NCBI GenBank assembly: GCA_002633025.1
Contig: NMRB01000209.1
Location: forward strand, 40,573-104,572
Direction of reading: 5' to 3'
Source of the DNA: Notospermus geniculatus
Lineage: Eukaryota > Nemertea > Pilidiophora > Heteronemertea > Lineidae
DNA length: 64,000 bases
Position 1 is the first letter of the stretch. Every line of letters begins with the position of its first letter. Below the pieces are notes generated by a model. It worked only from the letters and a program-made list of their open reading frames with translations. It searched no databases and was not told the origin of the DNA. This document shows, piece after piece, positions 22,401 through 32,305 of this stretch. The position numbers and the translations under genes were made by a program.

Positions 22401-24746
22401 AGAGGCTCACTCTCTTTGACTGTGGAGGTTTTCTCCAGGTAGTGGTGCTCTATTTCTCCTGCAGTCAGTAGAGATCTTGCCAAATATTGTCAACTGATTT
22501 GAACAGGGGCGGAACCAGGATTTGGGAAAAGGAACATTAGGAACATTGAAACTCTACAGTGAATTTCAATGATTTGCTCCAAATTCCAGATTTTCATGGT
22601 TGATTTTAGATTTGTTAGCCAAAAGGGAAGGCTAGCACCTGGGGAACCCCCCTCTGGTGACACGCCTGTCAAACACAGAGACGCTTGGACAGATGTCAAA
22701 ATTTTGGAACATGTCTTCCACAAATATGCCAAAAATCTAACTTTTGGTACCGGTATCTGCATGGTCATGAAGTAGGGACCAACAGATTTTTCTTCTCTCA
22801 CAATAGACTCTATCACTCCAATAGAGCGCAGCACCTGACGGGTAGCTAGCTAGGCCTTCAGCGTCACGACGTCCCGTGCCCCATTCTGAACGCCATGACG
22901 TCACTCGAAAAACCTCCACTTATTTCAGCGATCATGACGTCGTCTCAAGTCAAGATGTCATGGAATGAGTACGGGACGTCATGACGCTGTACTTACCCGT
23001 CAGGTGCTGCGCTCTTTTGGAGTGATATCGTCTATTGGGGCAAAGACTTACCACAACCCAACAAAACCTCCTGCCGTTTTAAGATTTTGGCTGAATGGTG
23101 CTGGATATGGATTGGCTGTCCACATAATCGCAGAATGCCTGCAGAACTCCCAGACAGATGTCTGTACCTCATGGTTCCCTTTGCTTAGAAATGTCAACAG
23201 AGGATCGGGGTAATGCTGATTTGATTGGCTTTGATTCCTGAAATAGAGCGACAAGAGACAAAAGGTAAAACTAGGCCTACATGTCGTTGATTTCATGCCG
23301 GTAGTTTATCAATATGAAATAGAAATCCGTCGGGTTTCAAAGGTGAAAGACATTGCTTCCTACCAGAATCGAACCCACAGACCCTCGCATAAGGCATCAA
23401 TCGCCAGCACTAAGGGGCAGCACGCCTTAAACCACTAGGCCAAATCCCCATCTTCTAGTTTATCAAGTTATCAGAGGGTTTTTTTCCATATCACGTCGTT
23501 ACTGCTATAGGCACATCATCGAAACCAGGTCCTGGTGGATGCCCTTTTTGTGTGGGAAATGGATCCGCATCTGTAGATTTAGTCAGGCCAGAAATACATG
23601 ATCAGTAGGCCTATCACCGGTGTAGTGGTGTCACTGTGACATCTATTGATTGCAAGAAGGCTGGCAGGTCACGGTGTGGGCCACAGGGACTTTTGAGGCA
23701 TGCATCCATTGCAGGGGTGGTCGGTGTTTCCACGGTCCAAAAAGCACCCCCCCCCGCCCGCGCCCCGGGCACTGGCAGTGCCCTGACCGCCGATCGAGTA
23801 ACACACCCAGGAATAGGCCTAGGCCTAAACAGCTAAGGCCTACCAGGCCTTATATTTTTGGGGGGTGTTAGGGCCTATAGCCTATAGCCTAGGCCTACTC
23901 GGGGTTCAGGGCACTGCTAGTGTCCAGGGGGCGGGGGGGCGGCTGGCATCGGCTGCGCTGGGGTCGGACCCCCCCGCGGCAGCCCTGTGTCTATAAATAT
24001 GCAGGCCCATGCCTCAACTCAAAAGTCCCTGACCCTTCCCTGGGTCCTGGGAGTGTGTGCCCATGCCATGGTGACTGTTGTGGGCCTCCCGCCAGCAGCC
24101 AGGTGTGATTGTCACAGATCACAAACAAGATGCCAAGACGAATTGAACCCTCCCTATAGACATGGCCCAGAATTAACGGGACACCCGGTCCAGTTTTCGA
24201 CCATCTCCTAAAGATGTAAGCAGAAATCAGATTTTGCGTGCCAATAATTTTATTCTTTTTGGCCATTGGAATGAGGATTACTTCTGGATATTGGCAATCC
24301 AAAAATTTTGGAACCCAAATGATCGAAGATTTAGAAAAGAGTGATTTTATTGAGGCAATCATCAGAAAAATGGTCAAAATTCGTGTGTGCGGCGGGCGTG
24401 ACGTTACGTCATTGGCGTCACGACGCAACAGTTTCCAATGCTTTTCCACGGCAAAAACGTGCATTATGGAAACTTTGGAACTAAAATTTCAACTTCTATC
24501 GGTCTGCACACCTGTGTTGACGAGATACACGCCATGCTGTTTACACAGGTTAAGTCTACTGTTAATTAGCTACAAGATGAGGGGTCAATTGTTATGTTAA
24601 ACTTTCTGGCTTTCTCACAAGGAGGATTTCAGAATGGGATGCAAAAACCAACTTGGCAAACATAGCCCCGTAATCAATGGGCCATGTCTATAGCTGGATC
24701 TCATCATGTTCAACAAAGTACATGAAGTAAAACACTCACCGTTCAT
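16454..24746 (-). CDS. HAD-HAD-GMC fusion: two phosphatase-like domains plus choline dehydrogenase-like oxidoreductase
   Basis: Five exons (24746-24740, 22264-22027, 20997-20212, 19423-19234, 18721-16454) have matching phases and GT/AG borders, giving 1162 residues. The first exon carries only ATGAACG. HAD domain 1: DKDGT at 60-64, Thr182, Lys216 and GD at 240-241. HAD domain 2: DKDGT at 322-326, Thr446, Lys480 and GD at 504-505. All four HAD motifs are present in both. A Ser-rich linker follows, then a GMC flavoprotein: FAD loop GAGSAG near 624, signature GRVWGGSSSLN near 695, signature GGAINSPQLL near 865, catalytic His1082 (YHPSCTCKMG) and Asn1128 (GNLNGPT). The GMC part resembles choline dehydrogenase, which oxidises choline to betaine aldehyde. 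The HADs resemble phosphoglycolate phosphatase-type enzymes; their substrate is unknown. No mitochondrial leader or C-terminal SKL is seen, so it may be cytosolic. A coupled phosphatase-oxidase role is inference. Confidence 0.85.
18887..18985 (+). mobile_element. tRNA-like SINE piece in an intron
   Basis: A box A-like TAGCCCAGCTGGTGGGGC is followed by a box B-like GGTTCAAATGCC. It lies in the last intron of the HAD-GMC gene. The cloverleaf is not complete enough for a tRNA gene. Confidence 0.4.
19095..19150. repeat. Short hairpin in intron
   Basis: The arms CATAGGTACCCATTGGAAAG and CTTTCCAATGAGTACCTATG are near-perfect inverted complements. It is probably a remnant of a small element. Confidence 0.5.
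21335..21545 (+). mobile_element. tRNA-derived SINE in intron
   Basis: The segment starts GATAGCCTGGTGGTTATCTC (box A-like) and has GGTTTCGCATTGAAATCC (box B-like), followed by a conserved-looking body. It lies in the intron between the first and second HAD exons. Confidence 0.5.
22313..22450 (+). mobile_element. tRNA-derived SINE in intron
   Basis: TCAGAGTGGTGCAGTGG and GTTCTAAGTTCAATCCCC are box A- and B-like, followed by GAGGTTTTCTCCAGG. Same family as 12238-12365 and the reverse copy at 45950-46180. Confidence 0.5.
22801..23037. mobile_element. TIR element with ~40-60 bp ends, in first intron
   Basis: CAATAGAC...TATCACTCCAA and AGAGCGCAGCACCTGACGGG at the left return inverted at the right, ending at 23037. 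TA occurs at the same place in both ends (22804-22805 and 23033-23034). ACGTC words are frequent inside. No coding frame. Confidence 0.55.
23360..23455 (-). mobile_element. tRNA-like SINE fragment
   Basis: Read on the minus strand, GGCCTAGTGGTTTAAGGCG (box A-like, as in Ser/Leu tRNAs) is followed by GTGGGTTCGATTCTGG (box B-like). The spacing and weak pairing argue against a working tRNA gene. Confidence 0.45.
24154..24693. mobile_element. Possible TIR element, 540 bp
   Basis: CTATAGACATGGCCCA at the left is exactly complementary to the right end. No clear target duplication is seen and there is no coding frame, so this is tentative. Confidence 0.35.
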
Positions 24747-25362
24747 GCCATTGGCTTGTCACATCATCATTTGTTACCATGGTTACCAGAGAAAGCACCA
24801 TCAATGCCACTGACATATGAACACGTGCGCGGCATGACCCCGCGCAAAAATATGCCGAGCAAGGTATGATTTGATTGGATGACCACCGTCCCAGTATGCG
24901 AAGTAAAACATGATTTGATTGGACGCGAGCTTAGACTAGCACCTGTCCTTACCGCCAACTGCGGTCTCACTATGCAGTTCGTTTATACACCAGCCCACTT
25001 CACCGACGTCACTTCATGACCGGCTTCGGCGCCAAGAAAAGTGACTTGCATGCTACTTTGGCCTTGAGATGGCGAATGGTCGATTGTTTTTATAGCATAA
25101 GCTGATAAGGGCATAGCTAGGCCTAACCTGATTAGGCCTATGTCAAAGCAGTCGACGGCCGTCTGCCGGGTTTTTACGGCACCAAGTCCGAAGTTTGAAT
25201 CCCAAGCCAAATCATGGCACAGCCATCGCATTAACCAGGTGTGACAGGGATCAAATTCCCCCTGGAATCAAAGTCCGGTTTTATTGTTCAGCGAGGGTAA
25301 ATATGTCAAAACTATGAGAGACCATGACCATTCGAATATAACCTTACAAAAGATCGGGCTAA

Positions 25363-25525
25363 AGGCCTGAACCCACTGTCGCGTTTTCCCGCCGCGGTTT
25401 CATCACCGCCCGACAAATTCTTTGTTATTCTAGGTCCCCCGGGCTAGGTCCGCTGCCTTTTAACAAAGCATTTTCTGCCGCTGCGTTTTCCCGCTGCGCG
25501 AAAACGCGTCAGTGGGTTGAGGCCT
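25363..25525. mobile_element. PIF/Harbinger-like MITE, first of a tandem pair
   Basis: The ends AGGCCTGAACCCACTG and its complement are flanked by TAA (25360-25362 and 25526-25528). Just inside are GCGTTTTCCCGC words in both orientations. The right TAA is shared with the next copy. Confidence 0.7.
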
Positions 25526-25528
25526 TAA

Positions 25529-25679
25529 AGGCCTGAACCCACTGTCGCGTTTTCCCGCCGCGGTTTCATGACCGCGCGACAAATTCTTTGTTATATTCTC
25601 GGTCCGCTGCCTTTTAACAAAGCATTTTCTACCGCTGCGTTTTCCTGCTGCGCGAAAACGCGTCAGTGGGTTCAGGCCT
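25529..25679. mobile_element. PIF/Harbinger-like MITE, second of a tandem pair
   Basis: Same family and orientation as 25363-25525, with a short central deletion. It is flanked by the shared TAA on the left and TAA at 25680-25682 on the right. It appears to have inserted into, or been duplicated with, the target of the first. Confidence 0.7.
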
Positions 25680-25682
25680 TAA

Positions 25683-26738
25683 TTATTTGGCGGACTTGTA
25701 TTCCTCATAGGACGTTGACCGGGACGTTTAATTGATTCCTGTCACACAGCAGTCTACCCCACAGGACTGAGAAAATGCTCTTCGTTGCAGGCGTCTTGGG
25801 CGAACCCCGCGCCCATCCATGACATCGGTCCAAGAGATCGGCCAGCTCACGTGACAGTCATGGATCTCGTCTCTGCCGCCAAACACACCCATGCCCCGTC
25901 AAGGCCTCGAAGCGCCGCGGGTGGATTCGGCGCCAAAGATTGGAAGAACAGAACTGGTGAATCCCCTTGACATGCCTGACTTCTTACGACGTGGAGCGAG
26001 TTCTACATAAGAGCTCCTAATCCTGATATCCAAAATGAGAATAGAGAATTCTAAAAGGGACGTCTGAAACATTACCGACGACTAGAGTAGAGTGGTCTTC
26101 CCGTTCCTTTTGGCCGGCTACTTGGAGGTGGTCGTGACAACCGCAGGCTGGCCAACTGCAGCAGTTTATGATGTAGGCCTATGATGCCCGGCTATGATGT
26201 AAACAGCTGAATTATAAAATCAGTATCACACAGGGCCTACCTACTTTCTCTTTCAGTGCTTGTCCTGTGTGCGATCCCAGAACATTTCCTATTGGTAAAA
26301 GATAGGTAGGCCTAGGCCTAACGTTCACCCCTCCCCGCAAAATGTGAAATATGGCCATGACGTCCACGAAAAACACACACCAGGCGAACATATGGAAAAG
26401 AATTGACAACATACGAACCTGTATTGACCTGTGTCTTCATTTCATGTAATGTCCTCCACTCAGTGCGGCAGGAGGGAACAGGGTCACACTATCAGGACAG
26501 GGTTATTATCAAATATCGAGTGCCTTCTTGCGCATAAGTGACAACACCTGTCGAGATATGTTTCCTTATCAAAATTTATTCACGTTAGATTACATTGTTT
26601 GCGGCTGCCCTCCGATTGTGTAGGTTATCGCCAGTTTGAATGACCAAAACACTCTACACAAAGGCACAGTCTTGTTCGTATGAATATGGAAATTTCATAT
26701 TGGAAGTGATTGGCCTGACCAGTCAGCAGATGACCCCA
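25683..26738. other. Mostly unassigned stretch upstream of the HAD-GMC gene
   Basis: Apart from a possible exon at 25791-25970, I see no supported gene. The promoter of the HAD-GMC gene probably lies between 24747 and 25362, but I cannot identify a core element. Confidence 0.3.
25791..25970 (+). CDS. Possible terminal exon, function unknown
   Basis: A good acceptor (CTCTTCGTTGCAG) ends at 25790. It is followed by 59 codons in phase 0 and a TGA. Third positions are strongly C/G-biased, unlike the flanks, which is what suggests coding. The peptide is rich in Ala, Pro, Arg and His and ends NRTGESP; I do not recognise it. No upstream exon on the plus strand was found, so this is a weak call. Confidence 0.25.
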   Translation, partial: ASWANPAPIHDIGPRDRPAHVTVMDLVSAAKHTHAPSRPRSAAGGFGAKDWKNRTGESP

Positions 26739-26744
26739 TTTCGT

Positions 26745-26955
26745 CCCCAAGGATTCCTCGTCCCTGGACATTTTGCTCCCAAGAAAATTTCGTCCCGAAG
26801 CACTCCCCCATCCCTGGACATTTCGTCCCCAAGAACTCCCCATCCCTGGACATTTCGTCCCCAAGAACTCCCCATCCCTGGACATTTCGTCCCCAAGAAC
26901 TCCCCGTCTATGGACATCTCTCACCAAGAAATCCCCATCCCTGGACATTTCGTCA
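26745..26955 (+). repeat. 32-bp minisatellite
   Basis: Units around CCCTGGACATTTCGTCCCCA plus AGAACTCCCCAT repeat about six times, with degenerate ends. The long frames through it on both strands are by-products of the array. Confidence 0.9.
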
Positions 26956-27257
26956 AGGGACGGGGAGCCCTGGGCACAAAATTTCTAGGATTAATGTCCG
27001 GGGACGGAATGTCTGACTGGTGTCATTATCGGCATGCTCTATCCCTCACCTACTGCACCAAGGGAAGGACAAACAGCACCGTCGGCTCTGCATGACCTTT
27101 ATGAGGACTCGTCGTAAGTTGATGGATATTTTCCACGAAGACCGAGTTGCAGACCGAGGCATTACAAGTTGCTTCACACATATATCAGGTGATGGAGGGC
27201 ACCTTGATTATCTCAGGATGATTGGTAAAGAAAGATGCTGTCTTGTTCAGTAGTGAA

Positions 27258-27367
27258 CATCCTCCCACAGCAGGGCTTTGGTCTCGCTCCTCTTCATACA
27301 CTGGCACACAATGATTGTGTGAGTAGATGAAGAGGAGTGAGGTAAAAACCCCTGCTGTGGGAGGATG
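27258..27367. mobile_element. Hairpin MITE, copy 2
   Basis: The arms start CATCCTCCCACAGCAGGGCT and end GCTGTGGGAGGATG. Same family as 2278-2379. I see no clean 8-bp duplication around this copy, and the right arm has diverged from the left (GTAAAAACCCC in place of GACCAAAGCCC). Confidence 0.65.
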
Positions 27368-27968
27368 ACACCTCCACGTCAGCACTTTGCACCAACAAGG
27401 AATAAATGAAGACAAACAATTCATTGATTTTATCAGAAAATAACAACATCAAATATTACGCAAAAACTGGTCGTCTGCAAGGACAGCCATATTACAGGAA
27501 CCCTAGAGGCAGCTTGCTAGTATTGGGCTACTAACAGTACTTCTACTCTGCAACAGATGGCGCTAGTAACCATGATCTTGTGAACTTGCGTGTGTTTGTG
27601 AGTGTGGGCCCGGGGCCCATGTTCGTGGACGTGCTTGGGTCGGCTTGTGCCACTTGTCTCTTGTGTTTAGCGATGACGGGTGTCACACTTGGATTTGGGT
27701 GGTTTTTGCGAATGTTGGCTCAGGAGTCCCTTACTCTGTTGTAGTCTCCGGCTGATTGTACCTTGGGCCGAACCCACCATTGGTTTCTCTTGATAGGGGA
27801 CCTATCGTCCCATTTGACTTATTGCGCACTTCACGCAAGTCACGCCACGGTCGGCTCACATCTCTGCGTCCTGTGTCCTCCAGAATGGCTGCCAGGATGA
27901 CGTCATTGCAAAGCCTCTATTTGATAGAAGATAGTACCTCCACTCGCCATCAGGGGTTGGTGCATTAC
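27368..27968. other. No supported gene
   Basis: Between two hairpin copies I see only short frames without splice context. Confidence 0.3.
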
Positions 27969-28073
27969 CATCCTCCCTGAGCAGGGTTTTTACCTCAGTT
28001 CCCTTCATCCACTCACACTTTGTGTGTGAACATATGAAGAGGAGTGAGACAGAAGCCCTGCTATGGGAGGATG
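27969..28073. mobile_element. Hairpin MITE, copy 3
   Basis: The arms start CATCCTCCCTGAGCAGGGTT and end CCCTGCTATGGGAGGATG. Its left arm carries the TTTTTACC variant that copy 2 carries in its right arm. No clean 8-bp duplication is visible. Confidence 0.65.
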
Positions 28074-28553
28074 TACTCTACACCCAAAGCTACATGTGCT
28101 TTACTTAGATTGCTATTACATTTTGACCATCATTCCGGATCGCAGGCTTGAATAGACTTAATGCAAGATGCCTACCAGTCATGAATAAATACAAAATGAT
28201 ATAAAAACACTTCTGAAATGAGATTCAAACTGCAGTTTTAACCCTTTCACCTGCCATTGGTGCCATAAATAACCAGACTATACAATGTATTGTTAAATCT
28301 TACTGAAATCTGCCACATTGGCATTCATCGGAAAGAACGCTCTGAGAACTTCTGTGATGGATTCCATTCCAGATGCTTTGAAAACTTTTTTCATATTTTC
28401 ATTTTCCCGAAAATTGGCCTTGGCAGAGGAAGTGTTAAGACTGATTAAATACCAGAGCTACATAATCACATAACCTTTCCAACCCTGCTGCATCTTCAAG
28501 TCATGTTGATCTCTTCTTCACACAGTAATAGTCTTCCCAACACTTGCTTCCTG

Positions 28554-30823
28554 TCATCTCCGCGATCCTCGGCTGCTGTATGGTTTATACCCTGGTTTCA
28601 TGCTCCGTGACTGAGACTGAGTCTGCTCTCTTTTCTGTAACGTCCCGACAGGTTTTGTACTGAGCGTAAAATCACTTTGCGTTCTCTCCATTGACTTGAG
28701 CTTTGCCTCGATTGCACTGATTTTGGACATCGAACTGAAGAAACCGAGAGAGTAACGTGATAAACAAAGAACCGCTGTGAGGTAGGTGGTTCGTGAAGCA
28801 ATGCACGAAAGCATCTCACAATTCCAAAAGTGGTGAGTGTATGCCGTCTCACAAAAGGAACAAATTCCACCCAAAAAGTTTGGTCACCGCAACACTGAGT
28901 TGGTCCCTTTGCTAACAGTCTTTTCTACCAAATTAGACTGTTTTCCTGAGATGCTGCCCCGATTAGTCAACATGCTTTTAACTTGTCAAGATTTTGTTTG
29001 TCAATATTGATGACCGTTGTCTCTGGCACTTCTATGGTTTATCATGTTTATAAGTATTTCTGTCAGTCCCTTACTTACCTCTCTCCGCTGTCCTCGCTCA
29101 CTGACTTCAAGTTTGAACCAAGAATGTGAACCTTCGGTTTGGGAGGTGGTTCCTGAGAAAGAAAAGGAAACATTACCCTCCATCTACAGTCAGCGTCGAC
29201 TGTCATAGCTTCGTCTCCTCAGAGCACAGCCCTTCAAACTTCATGTTTCAGCTTTGTAACTCTCCAAGTTGACACTAGCAGAATGCTCCATTACAACATT
29301 TGCTTGCTTGTTACGCTCTTGCAAAACCAGCACCAAAGTCCAGAAGCAAGCAAGCAGAACTTGTCCGCCAGGCAAATACTGAGTAACATGGGCAGTCATG
29401 GGTCTGAGCATAAGCGGTGAGAAAAAGAACAACGCTGAACTGCCCATTATTGAGAGCCAGCACACACCAGAAAACTTTCCCTTGGAGCAGTATCATAACT
29501 TACCTCCGTTGTTGCATGAGCCCACCTGACCTGTAACCGTTTATTCAGTGCCAGCTTTCCATTCAGACATTTCATCGCTTTCTGAGATTCCTCTTTCCTC
29601 TCATATGTGATGAAGCAGTACCCCCTTGGCTTGCCTGCATCTGGGCCTGTTTTGCTGTATAAGAAGTCAAACTTTTCCAACTTCCCATATTTCTGGAGTA
29701 TTTTTAACAGGGAAAATCTGAAAGAAGGAAAGGCTTCTATGTATATTTCAATTGGAAGACCACAATACTGACTTCAAAGTTTAACGAATGAGATTGTCAT
29801 AAGGCTACATGTAGGTTTTATCAGGTACCTTGCACATTCGTAGAGTCCTCTTAAACCACTGTTCAATGGTTGACACAGCTCAAGGAATGTTACGAACACT
29901 CAACAGCTAAGAGAGAGCTTTGTGAATAAGGCCCCTGCATATGGGATTTATAAAACATGTTACTTGCTGCAAATGCTCTCAAGGATGGAGTAAAATATAT
30001 TTCTGCAATGGTAAAAAGCCACCAGGCTTCCTAATCCTAGAACAGCAAAATTTGCTTAAATATAATAAGAGGAATGAAAAAGTCTACTTACTCTGTTATC
30101 CGAGGATCNGACCTTCAGGCGAGGTCACTCTCCGATCTTCAAGTACCAGTCAGATCAAGATTCACCACCCCCCTTCTCCTCCTACATCAACACCTGAGGA
30201 CTTCCCCTCCTACCACACCACCTGACCTCCAGCCAATCCATCCATACCGTGTACCAGCCTGACCCCCGATCATGTCATCACTTTCCATGCAGCACCAGTG
30301 ACCGACCCTTCATCAAGTTTCACCTACCGCCTGTTGCGTCGCCTGCCAAATCGCCTGTTGTCTCTTTGCCTTAATTTAGATGCCATCGTGTGGTTGTGCC
30401 TACCCTCTTTTCCTGGTGTCAGTCGTGTTCTCATCATCATATCAGAGAGGACTGTGCTTTCCTTTCGCCATCCTACCTGTTCTGACTCTGTGGAGTCGGA
30501 CCCGTGCCATACCCTGACAATCATCTGATGTTACAAGCAAAGTTCGAGAGAGAAATCTGCTACACATTGATCAAGTCATCACTAATGACCAGAAGAGATA
30601 AGTGTTGCACTTACACTTAGGGTGACTTTACATCAGATGACAGGCGACACGAACACTCAGCAAAGGTTTCATGGGGATAAATCCATTTTGTGAAGCCATT
30701 GTTCACTTGCATGTTTATGTTGTTGCGTGTCAACCGATGTAAAGTCAGCCTTATGGGACAGAATGAAAGGACGACCTGGAATGGACCTACCTTTTCTGAA
30801 ATATCAGGTGACATTTCAGCCAT
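28554..30823 (-). CDS. RBM18: RBM18-like RNA-binding protein (broken in assembly)
   Basis: RBM18 is a small nuclear RRM protein of poorly known role. Exons visible: 30823-30791 (putative, MAEMSPDISEK, donor GTAGGT), 30108-30092 (only DPRITE, cut by the unresolved base at 30109), 29717-29504 (most of the RRM, including RGYCFITYE as RNP1 and NGKLALNKRLQVRWAHA), 29152-29079, and 28734-28554 with the stop. Phases agree across all visible junctions downstream of the break (GA|A Glu, AG|T Ser). The family match rests on KFDFLYSKTG, CLNGKLAL and the C-terminal KISAIEAKLKSM, all close to vertebrate RBM18 as I know it. The part of exon 2 with RNP2 (expected LWIGNL) is missing from the window, apparently lost at the N. 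The first exon is supported only by position and phase. Confidence 0.8.
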
Positions 30824-31046
30824 TGCAGTTACTTTGTCATTTATTCATATTTCCCCATCAAATGCCTCTTGAAGACTCGATCAAAAACTGGAAGATACAG
30901 AAACACAGAACTCGCGAGATTCACGTCAGAAAGGTAAAATCTCATCCCTGCATTGTTAGGATGATAAATAAAAAGGCAACCGGGGTCTTCTTCAGGCTGG
31001 AACTTTACAATCCGAAACTCTAGAACAGACTGGGACCTGCATTGTT

Positions 31047-31110
31047 AGGGTTAGGATTAGGGTTATGGTATGGTATGGTATGGTAATGGTATGGTATGGT
31101 AGGGGCTCAG
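31047..31110 (+). repeat. Telomere-like repeats passing into (TATGG)n
   Basis: TTAGGGTTAGGATTAGGG runs into TTATGG and a series of TATGG units. It is short and degenerate, so it reads as an interstitial repeat and not a chromosome end. Confidence 0.6.
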
Positions 31111-31915
31111 GCGTGTCAGGGACAGGGATGCAATGGGCATGGATGGAGCTTGGAGGAATTATACTGATTATAAAACCCTTATAAGGATGGAGGAAGAAAT
31201 ACCTCCAATCACGGATGAACCGGTATTTATATTTAGGGCCTCTAGAGGCAGCTTCTAGAGCATATTAATATAATTAGGCTTGGCCTACTAACACAGAATT
31301 GGTGGCATGATGAATCCAACTTGGGCATCATTTTTGAAGTAAAATTTCATCAATGTCAACATCTGAATGATCCACAATTCATGAGTCAATGGTTAGGCCT
31401 ACTAGTGCCATCTGTTGTATAGTGGGAGTACCGGTACTGTTAGTAGCCCAATAGCAAGATGCCTCTAGGGTCCATTTGACACCTCCATCACTCCAACCAT
31501 GGAGGTATACTTCCATGCTCCAACCAAGTTAGGCCTAGGCCTACTAGGGCCTACACCAGACCACCCAACAAAGGGTATGACATGCTTGAAAGCTAAATGT
31601 TCCTACAGTTTGTTAGTTAGTTTAGTTAGTTTAATATTTCGGAATCCATGATCTCAATACATTTTTTTGCAATGGAGCCGTAATAACAACAAAGAATAAC
31701 AAGTAGATCTAAATCATGAAATAAATCACAGACGATGTAAAAGAAGAAGAGATAGGGCCTAGATAAAAGGGAAGAAAAATAGGAATAAAAGTGAGCACAA
31801 GACATCACAGAAAAAGAAATTGACTTTGATAATAGGATTAATTGTGTTGCCAAAAAAATTGCGCAGTTCTGATTTAAAACTACAAAACTCAACCTTTGTA
31901 CCCTACAAAAGTGTT
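31111..31915. other. No supported gene
   Basis: AGGCCT words and short frames only; nothing recognisable. Confidence 0.3.
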
Positions 31916-32303
31916 ATGCAGCGGTCAATGTAAACCCTGGACCCCCCCCCCCTGTTCAGGGGTCACCACTAAATTAGTGTCGAAAAAGTGTCGAGTTCTG
32001 GGCACTCAATTTTTTCTTAGCGTCGTATCTCTGTCGACCCAAAAAATAGATAATCAGTGTCGAATTCCTGGTGTTTACTTCATACCGGTAATTGCTAATA
32101 GAAACCTGGCTAAAAAAACGTAAAAGATTAGTGAAAAAAGCTGGTGAATACCATGATACCTGACGATTTCATTTGAGGTCCTGGGTGAATAAGTGTCGAA
32201 TCCTGACCCCAGAAAAATTTTCTAGGTGTCGAATAAGTGTCGAAAAAACGTCGACCCCTGAACGGGGGGGGGGGGGGTACAGGGTTTACATTGACCGCTG
32301 CAT
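31916..32303. mobile_element. TIR element with poly-C/poly-G inside its ends
   Basis: ATGCAGCGGTCAATGTAAAC at the left matches the inverted right end over about 50 bp, including a C run on one side and a G run on the other, then GTTCAGGGGTC. GTGTCGA words repeat inside. The right border abuts two unresolved bases (32304-32305), so the target duplication cannot be read. Confidence 0.65.
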
Positions 32304-32305
32304 NN

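Noticed and set aside
23360-23455. Possible tRNA-Ser/Leu gene on the minus strand
   Set aside because: Box A and B are present, but acceptor-stem pairing and anticodon-arm geometry do not work by eye. It reads as a SINE.
24740-25233. Mitochondrial leader for the HAD-GMC protein
   Set aside because: The only phase-compatible upstream exon gives MNAFHDKP, which is not a targeting sequence. Nearby minus-strand frames lack fitting donors.
26625-27095. 107- to 151-codon frames on both strands
   Set aside because: They follow the 32-bp minisatellite and show only repeat-derived peptides.
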